From contig AP018318.1 of the NCBI GenBank assembly GCA_003990705.1, forward strand, positions 1,491,501 to 1,555,500: a stretch of DNA of 64,000 nt, in the 5' to 3' direction. Below the pieces are notes generated by a model. That model made no database searches, was not told where the DNA came from, and worked only from the letters and a program-made list of their open reading frames with translations. Each line of letters begins with the position of its first letter. Positions within the stretch are counted from its first letter, which is position 1. Positions 1-9,936 of this stretch are shown one piece after another. Made by a program: the position numbers and the translations under genes. Source of the DNA: Nostoc sp. HK-01. GTDB lineage: Bacteria > Cyanobacteriota > Cyanobacteriia > Cyanobacteriales > Nostocaceae.

Positions 1-1139
1 ATTTGCGCTCCCATACCATAGTCGCGCAGGTCGGCGGGAAATCCTAAACGCTCGTTGGCTTCTACTGTATCTAAACCCATATCCTGTAAGGAGTAGGCTT
101 TCAGTTTATTAATTAAGCCAATACCCCGACCTTCTTGACGCAGGTAAACAACGACACCTTGACCCGCACTTTCAATCATGTTTAAAGCAGCTTGTAACTG
201 CATTCGACAGTCACAACGCAAAGACCCCAAAGCATCACCAGTTAAACATTCTGAGTGCATCCGCACCATAACTGGTTCATCTTTAAAAGTGGCGGGGTCG
301 CCTTTGACAATAGCAACGTGTTCGCAATTGTCGAGGGTGTGGCGGTAAGCGTAAATTTTGAAATGACCGAATTGTGTGGGTAACTCGGCAATACTTTCGC
401 GGATCACGAGGCGATCGTGTTGCAGACGATAACTGATTAAGTCCGCAATACTGATAATTTTTAAATTGTAGTTTTTGGCGTACTCAATTAGCTGGGGTAG
501 CCGCGCCATTGAACCATCGGGGTTTTGGATTTCGCAAATCACCCCCGCTGGGTAAAGTCCAGCCAATCGAGATAAATCTACAGCCGCTTCTGTATGTCCG
601 GCGCGTTTGAGAACACCGCCTGCTTTGGCGCGAATGGGGAAAATATGCCCAGGACGACGTAAATCTAAAGGTGTGGTGGCGGGGTTGAGGGCAACTTGAA
701 TAGTCCGAGCGCGATCGTCTGCGGAAATGCCTGTGCTAACACCTAAATGAGGGCCAGCGTCGATACTAACTGTGAACGCAGTTTGGTTAGTGTCCGTAAT
801 GTTAGTTACCATCAAAGGTAAATCTAGCTCGTCGAGGCGAGCGCCTGTCATCGCTAGACAAATTAGCCCTCTTGCTTGCACCGCCATGAAATTGATCATG
901 TCAGGTGTGGCAAATTGAGCAGCACAAATCAAATCACCTTCATTTTCTCGATTTTCGTCATCAACCACCACAATGACGCGACCCGCTTTGAGATCTGCCA
1001 AAGCAGCATCAATCGAATCAAATTTAAAAGTTGGTTGAGCAGCATGATCAGTGGTTTCTCCTGCTGGAGGAGCTACACTCATTTGCGAGTTATCGCTCTC
1101 AGCTGGATTGCCATAAGACTGCCGTGTAGGTTTAGGCAT
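1..1139 (-). CDS. ribBA: Bifunctional riboflavin biosynthesis protein RibBA (3' end outside window)
   Basis: The RibB half makes 3,4-dihydroxy-2-butanone 4-phosphate from ribulose 5-phosphate, and the RibA half is GTP cyclohydrolase II. Both are entry steps of riboflavin synthesis in the cytoplasm. Reading the minus strand from the ATG at 1139, an approximately 35-residue polar leader precedes the RibB signature [10 protein letters not shown]. RibB then continues to about residue 240. The RibA zinc motif ([14 protein letters not shown]) and RQEGRGIGL follow. The frame is still open at base 1, just after [10 protein letters not shown], so the end of RibA and any C-terminal extension are missing. 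About 379 codons are present; fused RibBA proteins are usually 400-560 residues. The gene points away from argC across a 420-base spacer. Identification is firm; only the missing end is unknown. Confidence 0.95.
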   Translation of the reverse strand, partial: MPKPTRQSYGNPAESDNSQMSVAPPAGETTDHAAQPTFKFDSIDAALADLKAGRVIVVVDDENRENEGDLICAAQFATPDMINFMAVQARGLICLAMTGARLDELDLPLMVTNITDTNQTAFTVSIDAGPHLGVSTGISADDRARTIQVALNPATTPLDLRRPGHIFPIRAKAGGVLKRAGHTEAAVDLSRLAGLYPAGVICEIQNPDGSMARLPQLIEYAKNYNLKIISIADLISYRLQHDRLVIRESIAELPTQFGHFKIYAYRHTLDNCEHVAIVKGDPATFKDEPVMVRMHSECLTGDALGSLRCDCRMQLQAALNMIESAGQGVVVYLRQEGRGIGLINKLKAYSLQDMGLDTVEANERLGFPADLRDYGMGAQ

Positions 1140-1303
1140 TGACACAAAAGACTTCCAGTTAGTGATAGTAAATTTTTTTTAACAATTTCTATATTTTGAT
1201 TGTAACTCCTTTATACGGCGGAGAATACACTAGCAATGATTCGATAACATGGTCTAGTCTTTACCGTTAAAATTGGGATTTAGTCCAAAAAGCGAAGTCA
1301 TAG

Positions 1304-1450
1304 TTAGGACTTACCCACAGACAATCTCTGTGGCGACTGGGTATAAGGGGAAAAGATTTAGGGTGTAAGGGTTTTAGCTACATACACCCCTAAACCCCCC
1401 TTATACCATCCCAAAAACTTTGATTTTTCGTTTTTATGCGTAAGTCCTAA
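1304..1450. mobile_element. MITE-like palindromic element with TAG target duplication
   Basis: The ends are inverted repeats of 14 bases, TTAGGACTTACCCA at 1304 and TGCGTAAGTCCTAA ending at 1450, with one mismatch. The interior is also palindromic: GGGTATAAGGGG and TTTAGGGTGT on the left are mirrored by ACACCCCTAAA and CCTTATACC on the right. TAG flanks both sides (1301-1303 and 1451-1453), which looks like a target-site duplication. It has no coding capacity, so it would depend on a transposase elsewhere. A lone piece resembling one end (AGGACTTACG) occurs near 4191. The rest of the ribBA-argC spacer holds the heptamer repeat listed next and presumably both promoters, which I could not pinpoint. 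Confidence 0.65.
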
Positions 1451-1491
1451 TAGTGCTGAGTGCTGAGGTAACAAAGGAAAAATGACAAATA

Positions 1492-1519
1492 ACCATTGAC
1501 CATTGACTCTTGACCATTG
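1492..1519. repeat. Heptanucleotide tandem repeat, 4 units
   Basis: Four consecutive 7-base units lie here: ACCATTG, ACCATTG, ACTCTTG, ACCATTG. The array is about 40 bases upstream of the argC start. Short tandem heptamers of this kind are typical of filamentous cyanobacterial spacers. Confidence 0.7.
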
Positions 1520-1559
1520 ACTGATAAATTAATCAAAAGCGGATAAGGATTTCAGAATC

Positions 1560-2618
1560 ATGGGCAATTTTAGGCGCGTACCCGTTGGGATTGTTGGCGC
1601 GTCAGGCTATGGTGGAGTGCAGCTAGTTCGACTACTTATGGAACATCCAGAGGTGGAACTAGTTTATTTAGGCGGTGAGAGCAGTGCGGGGAAATCGTTT
1701 GGGGATCTTTACCCACATTTGGCTCATTTAGTAAATTTGCCAATAGAGGCGGTAGATCCAGAAGTTATGGCTCACCGCTGCGAAGTTGTGTTTTTATCTC
1801 TCCCAAATGGTCTGGCTTGCCAAATTGCACCGCAATTATTAGAAAAAGGATGTAAAGTACTGGATTTGAGTGCCGATTATCGATTTAGTAATCTGGCAAC
1901 TTATACCAGTTGGTATGGACAAGAAAGAAGCGATCGCACTGCGGCGGCTACAGCAGTTTATGGTTTACCGGAACTCTACCGCGATCGCATTAGCGAAGCC
2001 CAATTAGTAGGCTGTCCTGGCTGTTATCCTACTGCCAGCTTGTTAGCATTATCACCACTGTTAAAGCAAGGCTTGATTGTGCCAGAAACCGCCATTATCG
2101 ATGCCAAGTCTGGCACATCTGGCGGTGGGCGGCAAGCCAAAGTCAACTTATTACTTGCTGAAGCTGATAACTCCCTCGCTGCTTATGGTGTCGTTCGTCA
2201 CCGCCACACCCCAGAAATTGAGCAGATTTGTAGCGAATTAGCGGGTCATGAGGTGACTGTACAATTTACGCCCCACCTCATACCAATGGTGCGCGGTATT
2301 TTGGCGACTGTCTACGCCACACTCCGCGATCCCGGCTTGGCTAGAGATGATTTAATTACAATTTACAACGCTTTCTACCGTAACTCTCCTTGGGTAAAAG
2401 TTTGCCAAAGTGGTGTTTACCCCCAAACAAAATGGGCGTGCGGTAGCAATCTTTGCTTTATTGGTGTTGAAGTTGACCCGCGTACAGGTCGTGTAATTGT
2501 CATGTCAGCCATTGACAACTTGATTAAAGGACAAGCGGGTCAAGCCATTCAGTGTATGAACTTGATGCTGGGCTGGGAAGAAACCTTGGGTTTGCCCAAG
2601 TTGGGATTTTATCCCTAG
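1560..2618 (+). CDS. argC: N-acetyl-gamma-glutamyl-phosphate reductase
   Basis: ArgC reduces N-acetylglutamyl phosphate to the semialdehyde with NADPH, the third step of arginine synthesis. The 352-residue protein has the N-terminal nucleotide-binding glycine motif GASGYGG at about residues 13-19, the catalytic cysteine in [10 protein letters not shown] near residue 155, and the histidine-containing segment [10 protein letters not shown] near 215. The length fits the long bacterial ArgC class. The ATG at 1560 places the Rossmann strand close to the N-terminus, as expected. The gene runs alone and converges on eno, from which it is separated by a 15-bp stem. No other arginine genes are present. 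Confidence 0.96.
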   Translation: MGNFRRVPVGIVGASGYGGVQLVRLLMEHPEVELVYLGGESSAGKSFGDLYPHLAHLVNLPIEAVDPEVMAHRCEVVFLSLPNGLACQIAPQLLEKGCKVLDLSADYRFSNLATYTSWYGQERSDRTAAATAVYGLPELYRDRISEAQLVGCPGCYPTASLLALSPLLKQGLIVPETAIIDAKSGTSGGGRQAKVNLLLAEADNSLAAYGVVRHRHTPEIEQICSELAGHEVTVQFTPHLIPMVRGILATVYATLRDPGLARDDLITIYNAFYRNSPWVKVCQSGVYPQTKWACGSNLCFIGVEVDPRTGRVIVMSAIDNLIKGQAGQAIQCMNLMLGWEETLGLPKLGFYP

Positions 2619-2623
2619 AGGTT

Positions 2624-2669
2624 ACAGGTTACAGGTGACAGAAACTATTACCTATCACCTGTAACCTGT
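2624..2669. terminator. Bidirectional stem-loop between argC and eno
   Basis: A perfect 15-bp inverted repeat lies at 2624-2638 and 2655-2669 with a 16-base loop, between the stop codons of two convergent genes. There is no long U-tract on either side, so it may act as a roadblock or an mRNA 3' stabiliser rather than a classical intrinsic terminator. Confidence 0.6.
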
Positions 2670-2672
2670 CCC

Positions 2673-4288
<1,616 letters not shown>

Positions 4289-4975
4289 ATGAACGCAGCC
4301 GACGATAAAACGATTGTTCGTGAGTATTTCAATTCCACAGGGTTTGACCGCTGGAAGCGGATTTACGGTGATGGCGAAGTCAATAAAGTTCAGCTAGACA
4401 TTCGCTATGGTCATCAACAAACCGTAGATAAGGTTATCGGCTGGCTGAAAAATGATGGCAATTTATCTGAGCTATCAATCTGCGATGCTGGCTGTGGTGT
4501 AGGTAGTCTCAGCATTCCCTTAGCTACTGAAGGTGCTAAAGTTTATGCCAGTGATATTTCCGACAAAATGGTGGAAGAAGGTAAACAAAGAGCTTTAGAA
4601 GCTTTGGGAAATTCCACCAATCCTAGTTTTGCCGTCCAAGATTTAGAATCTTTAAGTGGCAACTACCACACCGTAATTTGCTTGGATGTTCTCATTCATT
4701 ACCCCCAAGACAAAGCCGATGAGATGATTTCTCATCTTTGTTCTTTGGCAGAATCACGGATAATCCTCAGTTTTGCACCCAAAACTTGCGCTCTCAGTCT
4801 CCTCAAAAAGATTGGCGGTTTCTTTCCAGGTGCCAGCAAGACTACTCGTGCTTATCTACACCGCGAAGCTGATGTGGTAAAGATTATCGAAAAAAATGGC
4901 TTTGCCGTCCAGCGTCAAGAAATGACCAAAACGCGCTTCTATTACTCCCGCTTACTGGAAGCTACACGGAAGTAA
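4289..4975 (+). CDS. chlM: Magnesium-protoporphyrin IX methyltransferase
   Basis: ChlM transfers a methyl group from S-adenosylmethionine to the C13 propionate of Mg-protoporphyrin IX, the step after Mg-chelatase in chlorophyll synthesis. The 228-residue protein opens with VREYFNSTGFDRWKRIYGD, a stretch typical of ChlM/BchM. It has a SAM-binding motif I (DAGCGVGSLSIPLA, about residues 66-79) and motif II (VYASDISDKMVEEG). The C-terminal FYYSRLLEA segment is also typical. It is followed by a clear intrinsic terminator and appears monocistronic. Its presence marks the organism as a chlorophyll producer. I am confident of the family and the substrate assignment. Confidence 0.95.
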   Translation: MNAADDKTIVREYFNSTGFDRWKRIYGDGEVNKVQLDIRYGHQQTVDKVIGWLKNDGNLSELSICDAGCGVGSLSIPLATEGAKVYASDISDKMVEEGKQRALEALGNSTNPSFAVQDLESLSGNYHTVICLDVLIHYPQDKADEMISHLCSLAESRIILSFAPKTCALSLLKKIGGFFPGASKTTRAYLHREADVVKIIEKNGFAVQRQEMTKTRFYYSRLLEATRK

Positions 4976-5031
4976 AAAGTGCTAAGTGCTGTTAGCGATA
5001 GCGGGGCGTTTAGCCCGTGCTGAGTTAAAAG

Positions 5032-5060
5032 ACCGCCTTTCCCTGGCGGTTTTTTATTTT
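5032..5060 (+). terminator. Intrinsic terminator after chlM
   Basis: The stem ACCGCC/GGCGGT (5032-5037 and 5045-5050) with a 7-base loop is followed directly by a T-rich run (TTTTTATTTT). It lies about 55 bases after the chlM stop. Confidence 0.85.
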
Positions 5061-5092
5061 ATAGCAGTAGGTAAGGTGCTTATTGCCTTGCT

Positions 5093-5129
5093 GTAGTCAT
5101 AAGTCAATTTAAAATTGACTTATGACTAC
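5093..5129. repeat. Perfect 18-bp inverted repeat containing the holB start codon
   Basis: Arms at 5093-5110 and 5112-5129 are exact reverse complements around a single central A. The holB ATG (5122-5124) lies inside the right arm, so transcripts starting upstream could fold the start codon into a very stable hairpin with almost no loop. Confidence 0.85.
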
Positions 5130-6090
5130 TAATTTATTTGCACAACTTGTTGGACAACAGCAAGCCATAGAATTACTGACTGAGGCTGTTAGGCAAAATA
5201 GAGTTGCGCCAGCTTATTTGTTTATTGGGACAGATGGTGTCGGCAGGAGTTTAGCTGCTCGGTGTTTTGTAGAATTATTATTTTCTGATACTGTCGAGGC
5301 GCGGTTGGTTGCATCTGTGCAGAATCGGGTGCGTCAAGGGAACCATCCTGATTTGTTATGGGTACAGCCAACATATCAATATCAAGGGCAAAGATTAACA
5401 GCCGCCGAAGCCGCCGAGAAAAAACTCAAGCGTAAAGCACCACCGTTAATTCGGTTAGAACAAATTCGAGAAATTACACAATTTCTCAGCCGTCCGCCTT
5501 TAGAAGCACCAAGAAATGTAGTGGTGCTAGAAGAAGCGCAAACAATGGCAGAAGCAGCGGCAAATGCTCTACTAAAAACTTTAGAGGAACCGGGACAAGC
5601 AACCATAATTTTAATTGCTCCTTCTCCTGAGTCTGTGTTGTCAACTTTGGTTTCGCGCTGTCAAAAAATTCCTTTTTATCGCTTAGATACAGCAGCTTTA
5701 ACTCAAGTATTGCTGCAAAAAAATCATCAAGAAGTTTTGCAGCATCCGGCTATTTTGAATATAGCAGGTGGCAGTCCAGGAAGTGCGATCGCTTGTTATG
5801 AACAATTACAAGTCATTCCCCCTGAGTTACTCACAAATTTAACCTCAGCCCCAAAATCTTCTCGTCATGCTTTAGAATTAGCTAAAAAAATTGACAAAGA
5901 TTTAGATACAGAATCACAACTGTGGTTAATTGATTATCTCCAACATTCTTATTGGCAACAGTGGCATCAATCGGGAATTGTTCATCAGTTAGAACAGGCA
6001 CGTAAAGCTCTTTTAGTTTATGCTCAACCGCGCTTGGTTTGGGAATGTACTTTATTATCTGTCTATCAACAATGCAATCTGCAAAACTAA
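5122..6090 (+). CDS. holB: DNA polymerase III delta' subunit
   Basis: Delta' is the stator of the clamp-loader complex that loads the sliding clamp at primer ends. The 322-residue protein begins FAQLVGQQQAIELLTEAV and has a P-loop-like segment GTDGVGRS at about residues 35-42 where the invariant lysine is arginine; delta' subunits commonly lack a working P-loop. The sensor region VVVLEEAQTMAEAAANALLKTLEEP and the SRCQKI segment are typical of DnaX/HolB proteins. No zinc-binding cysteine cluster of the DnaX type is visible. The start codon sits inside a perfect palindrome and no Shine-Dalgarno sequence is evident. The gene converges on a GlcG/HbpS-like gene with 5 bases between stops. Confidence 0.9.
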   Translation: MTTNLFAQLVGQQQAIELLTEAVRQNRVAPAYLFIGTDGVGRSLAARCFVELLFSDTVEARLVASVQNRVRQGNHPDLLWVQPTYQYQGQRLTAAEAAEKKLKRKAPPLIRLEQIREITQFLSRPPLEAPRNVVVLEEAQTMAEAAANALLKTLEEPGQATIILIAPSPESVLSTLVSRCQKIPFYRLDTAALTQVLLQKNHQEVLQHPAILNIAGGSPGSAIACYEQLQVIPPELLTNLTSAPKSSRHALELAKKIDKDLDTESQLWLIDYLQHSYWQQWHQSGIVHQLEQARKALLVYAQPRLVWECTLLSVYQQCNLQN

Positions 6091-6095
6091 GATGT

Positions 6096-6500
6096 TTAAA
6101 TCATTGCCAATGCCGCCTCTGCAATACTCTGATCTTGTATATAATTTCCTCCCGCAACACCAATTCCTCCAATGCAGTAAGCACCATCCATGATTGGAAA
6201 ACCTCCTGGAAAGATAAAAATATGAGGATCTTTCCATAGTGCATTACTCATATCTGAATCATTTTTTGCAATTTGAAACAGTATATGCGTCGGAGTTTTA
6301 AAATTACAAGCAGCAACAGCCTTTCGACGACTAGCATCATTAGCTGAGTAACTTGTGCCATCTAAACGCGTGAACGCAACCAAATGTCCACCTAAATCTA
6401 CAACTGATATGGCAACCGATAGTTTTTGTTTCTGAGCTTCATCAATTGCTGCAACTACTAATTTTTGTGCTTGGATATGACCAATTGAGTAATTATTCAT
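6096..6500 (-). CDS. GlcG/HbpS-family protein (DUF336)
   Basis: This is a 134-residue alpha/beta protein of the GlcG/HbpS family, whose members bind haem or sit in glycolate and other catabolic loci; the molecular role is usually unknown. Typical features are the start region IQAQKLVVAAIDEAQKQKL, VSVVDLGGHLVAFTRLDGT, the SRRKAVAACNF segment, and the glycine-rich end IGGIGVAGG. I place the start at 6500 because GAGAGGAG lies 6-7 bases upstream of that ATG. An upstream TTG at 6563 would add a poorly conserved leader. It converges with holB. No signal peptide is visible, so it is probably cytosolic. Confidence 0.8.
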   Translation of the reverse strand: MNNYSIGHIQAQKLVVAAIDEAQKQKLSVAISVVDLGGHLVAFTRLDGTSYSANDASRRKAVAACNFKTPTHILFQIAKNDSDMSNALWKDPHIFIFPGGFPIMDGAYCIGGIGVAGGNYIQDQSIAEAALAMI

Positions 6501-6625
6501 CACTCCTCTCTTTGGTTGAGATAACAGTGAAATTCCTTTTTTAGAATTACTCAACCCAGCCAATTAAGCCTGTCGTGCTAGTACGTTGGGTTGATGTAAT
6601 GATCAGTCTTTAAGCTGAAATGATA

Positions 6626-6994
6626 TCATGCCACAGGTTTTATCTTTTGCTTGATCGTCGAGCGTGGTTTTTTGCGGTTTGATTTGCGCGTTCCGCCAGC
6701 CATGCCATACTCATAACTATCTTTGCCAAAGCGAGATGCAACACTCACCAGCATTTGTTCTGAAAAGTCATTCAAGCCACGTTCTGATTCTAATAAAGCA
6801 TTCTGCGCTTTTTCTACCATGATTCGGGCTTGATTATAGGCGGCTAACTTCTCTCTTACGTCATAAATTTTCGTGTTGTAAGTAACGATTGAACACCCAT
6901 TGCCAAAGTCTAACTCAGGGTTAATTGCTTGTATTCCTTCAATCCGTCGTTCAGCCTTGGTAAGTGCGATGGAATTGCGTTTCCGTTGCGCCAT
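6626..6994 (-). CDS. Small basic protein of unknown function
   Basis: This predicted 122-residue protein is not one I recognise. It is rich in Lys and Arg at both ends (QRKRNS near the start; RKSNRKKPRSTIKQKIKP at the end). A central stretch of about 50 residues (REKLAAYNQARIMVEKAQNA and onward) looks like a helical hairpin or coiled coil. The ATG at 6994 is preferred over one at 7051 because CAGGAAA precedes it and the compact protein starts cleanly. The basic tail suggests nucleic-acid or ribosome contact, but this is inference. It stands alone, upstream of the 20-bp tandem repeat on the opposite side. Expression is unproven. Confidence 0.6.
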   Translation of the reverse strand: MAQRKRNSIALTKAERRIEGIQAINPELDFGNGCSIVTYNTKIYDVREKLAAYNQARIMVEKAQNALLESERGLNDFSEQMLVSVASRFGKDSYEYGMAGGTRKSNRKKPRSTIKQKIKPVA

Positions 6995-7160
6995 AAAGTT
7001 TTCCTGTTGAGAATCTACACGGAGTTTTTTAGATAACATTACTGTACGCAATAAATAGGTTTACTAGCTTGAGTAAAGCTACAGAACTTAGACTGCATTG
7101 GCATGAGTAAGCTAAGTAAATGCGAGTAATTTTGCTGAATTTTGGATAAAAAGTTTGGTA

Positions 7161-7320
7161 TATGACTCAGGAAGTTAATATATGAACCAGAAATCTAATT
7201 TGCAAATCACAAATTTAATTTGCGAATCAAAAATCTAATTTACGAGTCAGAAATTTGATTTACGAATCACAAATCTAATTTGTGAGTCAGAAATCTGATT
7301 TACGAGTCCAAAATCTAATT
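7161..7320. repeat. Exact-period 20-bp tandem repeat, 8 units
   Basis: Eight consecutive units of exactly 20 bases run from 7161 to 7320, with consensus close to TACGAATCAGAAATCTAATT. The first unit is the most diverged. Differences are mostly transitions (A/G, C/T), as expected for an ageing array. The array lies in the spacer between the small basic protein (minus strand) and the Tab2-like gene. The period is not a multiple of three and all frames are interrupted, so it is noncoding. Confidence 0.9.
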
Positions 7321-7461
7321 TAAATTTCAAAACCTTTACAAACCATACACCTTTACTCCCTCACACCCCTTTGTAATTGATGCTGGTTCCCCTGCTGCCC
7401 TAAGCCTCGTATGATCAAGATATCCGCAAAATATAAAGTCGCCAGATTTTCACGGCATAAC

Positions 7462-8325
7462 ATGAGCAGTATTTGGGAACTCGATTTTTACTCTCGTCCG
7501 ATTTTGGATGAAAATCAAAAAAAAGTTTGGGAAGTTGTAGTCTGCGAAAGTCCGTTGGATATTCGAGCGCAAACAGATTCGTTATTTCGCTATGCTCAAT
7601 ATTGTCCTAGCACCCAAGTCAATTCGGGCTGGTTGCGGACGGCGTTGCAGGAAGCCATTAACAAAGCCGGAGAAGCGCCCATTAAAATTCGCTTTTTCCG
7701 CCGCCAAATGAACAATATGATTACTAAGGCTTGCCAAGATTTGGGAATTCCGGCTCAACCTAGTCGCCGCACTTTGTTGCTAAACCAATGGCTACAACAG
7801 CGGATGGAGGAAGTTTATCCTCAAGAACCGGGTTATCAAGGCGGAAACAACCCTTCTGTGCGTTTAGACAGTCCTTTACCTCAGCGTTTACCTGATGCGT
7901 TAGAAGGACAGCAATGGGTGTTTGTCAGCTTATCAGCAGGGGAATTGGCAGAAATGCCAGAGTGGGATATTGGCTTTGGTGAAGCTTTTCCTTTAGAAAT
8001 GGCGCAATTATCTCCAGAGACTCGCATTCCGGGAGTTTTGATTTTCTCACCCAGGGCTTTACCTTTAGCTGGTTGGATGTCTGGTTTAGAGTTAGCTTTT
8101 TTAAGAGTTGATCAGAGTGTTGGTACAAGGTTAATTTTGGAGACTGGTGCTACAGAAAGTTGGATTGTGGCAAATATCAAAAATCCCCAACTTTTAGTAG
8201 AAGCTAAAGGTTTTGCCGAAGCTAAACAAAAAGCCAATGGAGTGCATTTTATTGGTGTACAGTCAAGTCCCCAAGCAGAATCTTTTGCGGGGTTTTGGTT
8301 GTTGCAAGAGGTGACTTTGCTGTAG
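7462..8325 (+). CDS. Tab2/Atab2-family RNA-binding protein (DUF1092)
   Basis: Tab2 of Chlamydomonas and ATAB2 of Arabidopsis bind RNA and are needed for translation or assembly of photosystem I reaction-centre proteins; cyanobacterial homologues are assumed to act similarly in the cytoplasm. The 287-residue protein starts with SSIWELDFYSRPILDENQKK, the family's hallmark N-terminus. FFRRQMNNMI and ACQDLGIPAQPSRRTLLLNQWL follow near residues 85-120, and the terminal segment QSSPQAESFAGFWLLQE is also typical. The ATG at 7462 is chosen because the family signature begins there; an ATG at 7411 would add 17 atypical residues. No clear ribosome-binding site is seen. No neighbour suggests an operon. 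Confidence 0.85.
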   Translation: MSSIWELDFYSRPILDENQKKVWEVVVCESPLDIRAQTDSLFRYAQYCPSTQVNSGWLRTALQEAINKAGEAPIKIRFFRRQMNNMITKACQDLGIPAQPSRRTLLLNQWLQQRMEEVYPQEPGYQGGNNPSVRLDSPLPQRLPDALEGQQWVFVSLSAGELAEMPEWDIGFGEAFPLEMAQLSPETRIPGVLIFSPRALPLAGWMSGLELAFLRVDQSVGTRLILETGATESWIVANIKNPQLLVEAKGFAEAKQKANGVHFIGVQSSPQAESFAGFWLLQEVTLL

Positions 8326-8472
8326 AACAGGTAAGAAAGACAAGGTGCAAGGAGCAAATACTCTCGCCTCTGCTCCCTGCACCCCGCACCCTGCCATTTT
8401 CTAGGTACAGACTTATACATACTGATGATTTTTGGGGAATTCTCTGCATTGATGGAACGCTGATAGATGTCC

Positions 8473-8569
8473 ATGATTTGGGATAATTATCTGCGTCCCT
8501 CTCCGTTGTCAAAAGCAAATTGCTGATTTGCGCGGATAGGCTCCAATGATTTGGGATAATTATCTGCGT
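8473..8569. repeat. Two direct copies of a 24-bp repeat
   Basis: The 24-base string beginning ATGATTTGGGATAATTAT occurs identically at 8473-8496 and 8546-8569 in the spacer between the Tab2-like gene and the PmbA-like gene. The spacer also holds CT-rich heptamer-like sequence at about 8365-8395. Its role is unknown; it may be a dispersed repeat. Confidence 0.75.
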
Positions 8570-8607
8570 TTGCTTGCAGTTCAAAATCCGAAATCCACAA
8601 TTCACCA

Positions 8608-9927
8608 ATGGTCATGGGTTCTGAAAATTTCTCACACGATACACTAGCAGAACAACTGCTGGAACTAGCCATTAAATCGGGAGCCGAAGCCGCTGAGGTG
8701 TATCAGTCGCATTCGCTTTCTCGTCCGGTTTTTTTTGAGGCTAACCGCCTTAAACAACTAGAAACCAGTCAATCGGAAGGTACAACGCTACGGTTATGGC
8801 GCAATGGTTGTCCAGGACTAACTGTTGCTTATGGTAATGTTTCACCCCAGGCGATGGTGGAACGGGCTTTAGCTTTGAGTGAACTAAATCCGCCAGAAAC
8901 AATCGAGTTGGTGAGTAACTCTAAGCCAGATTACCCAGACTTAGGGAAAAGTGTACCCATAGAAGTTTTAGTCAACTGGGGTAAAGAAGCGATCGCCATT
9001 ATCCGCGATACTTACCCAGATGTGCTATGCAACAGTGACTGGGAATGTGATGTGGAAACTACTAGACTTGTGAATAGTCAAGGTCTAGATTGTTACTACA
9101 CTGATACTACCCTGAGTTGTTATATGTCAGCCGAATGGGTCAGGGGTGATGATTTTTTGAGTGTTTCTGATGGTCAAACTCAACGCAATACTCTAGACCC
9201 AGAAAAGTTAGCTTATCAAATTTTACAAAGGTTAGTCTGGGCAAAAGAAAATGTTGCGCCCCCTAACGGTCGCATACCGGTTTTATTTACTTCTAAAGCA
9301 GCTGATATGCTGTGGGGAACTGCCCAAGCCGCTTTAAATGGTAAACGTGTGTTAGAAGCAGCTTCGCCTTGGGGAGAACGGATGAATCAACAAGTCGTTG
9401 CTCCTAATTTGACACTTTATCAAGACCCGGAAGCTGGCCCTTATAGTTGCCCTTTTGATGATGAAGGAACGCCGACAACAGCTTTAGTGTTTGTCAAAGA
9501 TGGCATATTACAGCATTTTTATGGCGATCGCACTACAGGCTATCAACTAGGTGTCGGCTCTACTGGTAATGGTTTTCGCCCTGGTTTAGGTAGCTATCCC
9601 ACTCCTGGGTTATTTAATTTCTTAATTCAGCCTGGTGCTGCACCACTGCGAGATTTAATTCGGCAATTAGATAACGGTCTAATTGTAGATCAAATGTTAG
9701 GTGGTAGCGGTGGTATTTCGGGAGACTTTTCCATCAACATTGATTTAGGCTACCGGGTGAAAAATGGTCAAGTTATTGGCCGTGTAAAAGACACGATGGT
9801 TGCAGGTAATGTGTACACAGCCTTAAAACACGTCGTAGAGTTGGGTAATGATGCGGATTGGAATGGTTCTTGTTATACCCCATCTTTAATAGTTGAAGGA
9901 CTATCTACCACCAGCAGAAATCATTAA
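8608..9927 (+). CDS. TldD/PmbA-family protein (PmbA/TldE-like)
   Basis: TldD and PmbA (TldE) form a heterodimeric peptidase that matures or degrades peptides in the cytosol; the zinc HExxxH motif belongs to TldD. This 439-residue protein has no HExxxH motif, so it resembles the PmbA/TldE partner. Typical segments are AAEVYQSHS near the N-terminus, ETSQSEGTTLRLWRNG, PFDDEGTPTTALVFVKDGIL near residue 290, and the C-terminal GGSGGISGDFSINI followed by GYRVKNGQVIGRVKDTMVAGN. Two ATG codons lie six bases apart (8608 and 8614), and either could start it. A methyltransferase-like gene starts 10 bases after its stop, suggesting co-transcription. No TldD partner is in this window. Confidence 0.88.
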   Translation: MVMGSENFSHDTLAEQLLELAIKSGAEAAEVYQSHSLSRPVFFEANRLKQLETSQSEGTTLRLWRNGCPGLTVAYGNVSPQAMVERALALSELNPPETIELVSNSKPDYPDLGKSVPIEVLVNWGKEAIAIIRDTYPDVLCNSDWECDVETTRLVNSQGLDCYYTDTTLSCYMSAEWVRGDDFLSVSDGQTQRNTLDPEKLAYQILQRLVWAKENVAPPNGRIPVLFTSKAADMLWGTAQAALNGKRVLEAASPWGERMNQQVVAPNLTLYQDPEAGPYSCPFDDEGTPTTALVFVKDGILQHFYGDRTTGYQLGVGSTGNGFRPGLGSYPTPGLFNFLIQPGAAPLRDLIRQLDNGLIVDQMLGGSGGISGDFSINIDLGYRVKNGQVIGRVKDTMVAGNVYTALKHVVELGNDADWNGSCYTPSLIVEGLSTTSRNH

Positions 9928-9936
9928 ATATTCAAT

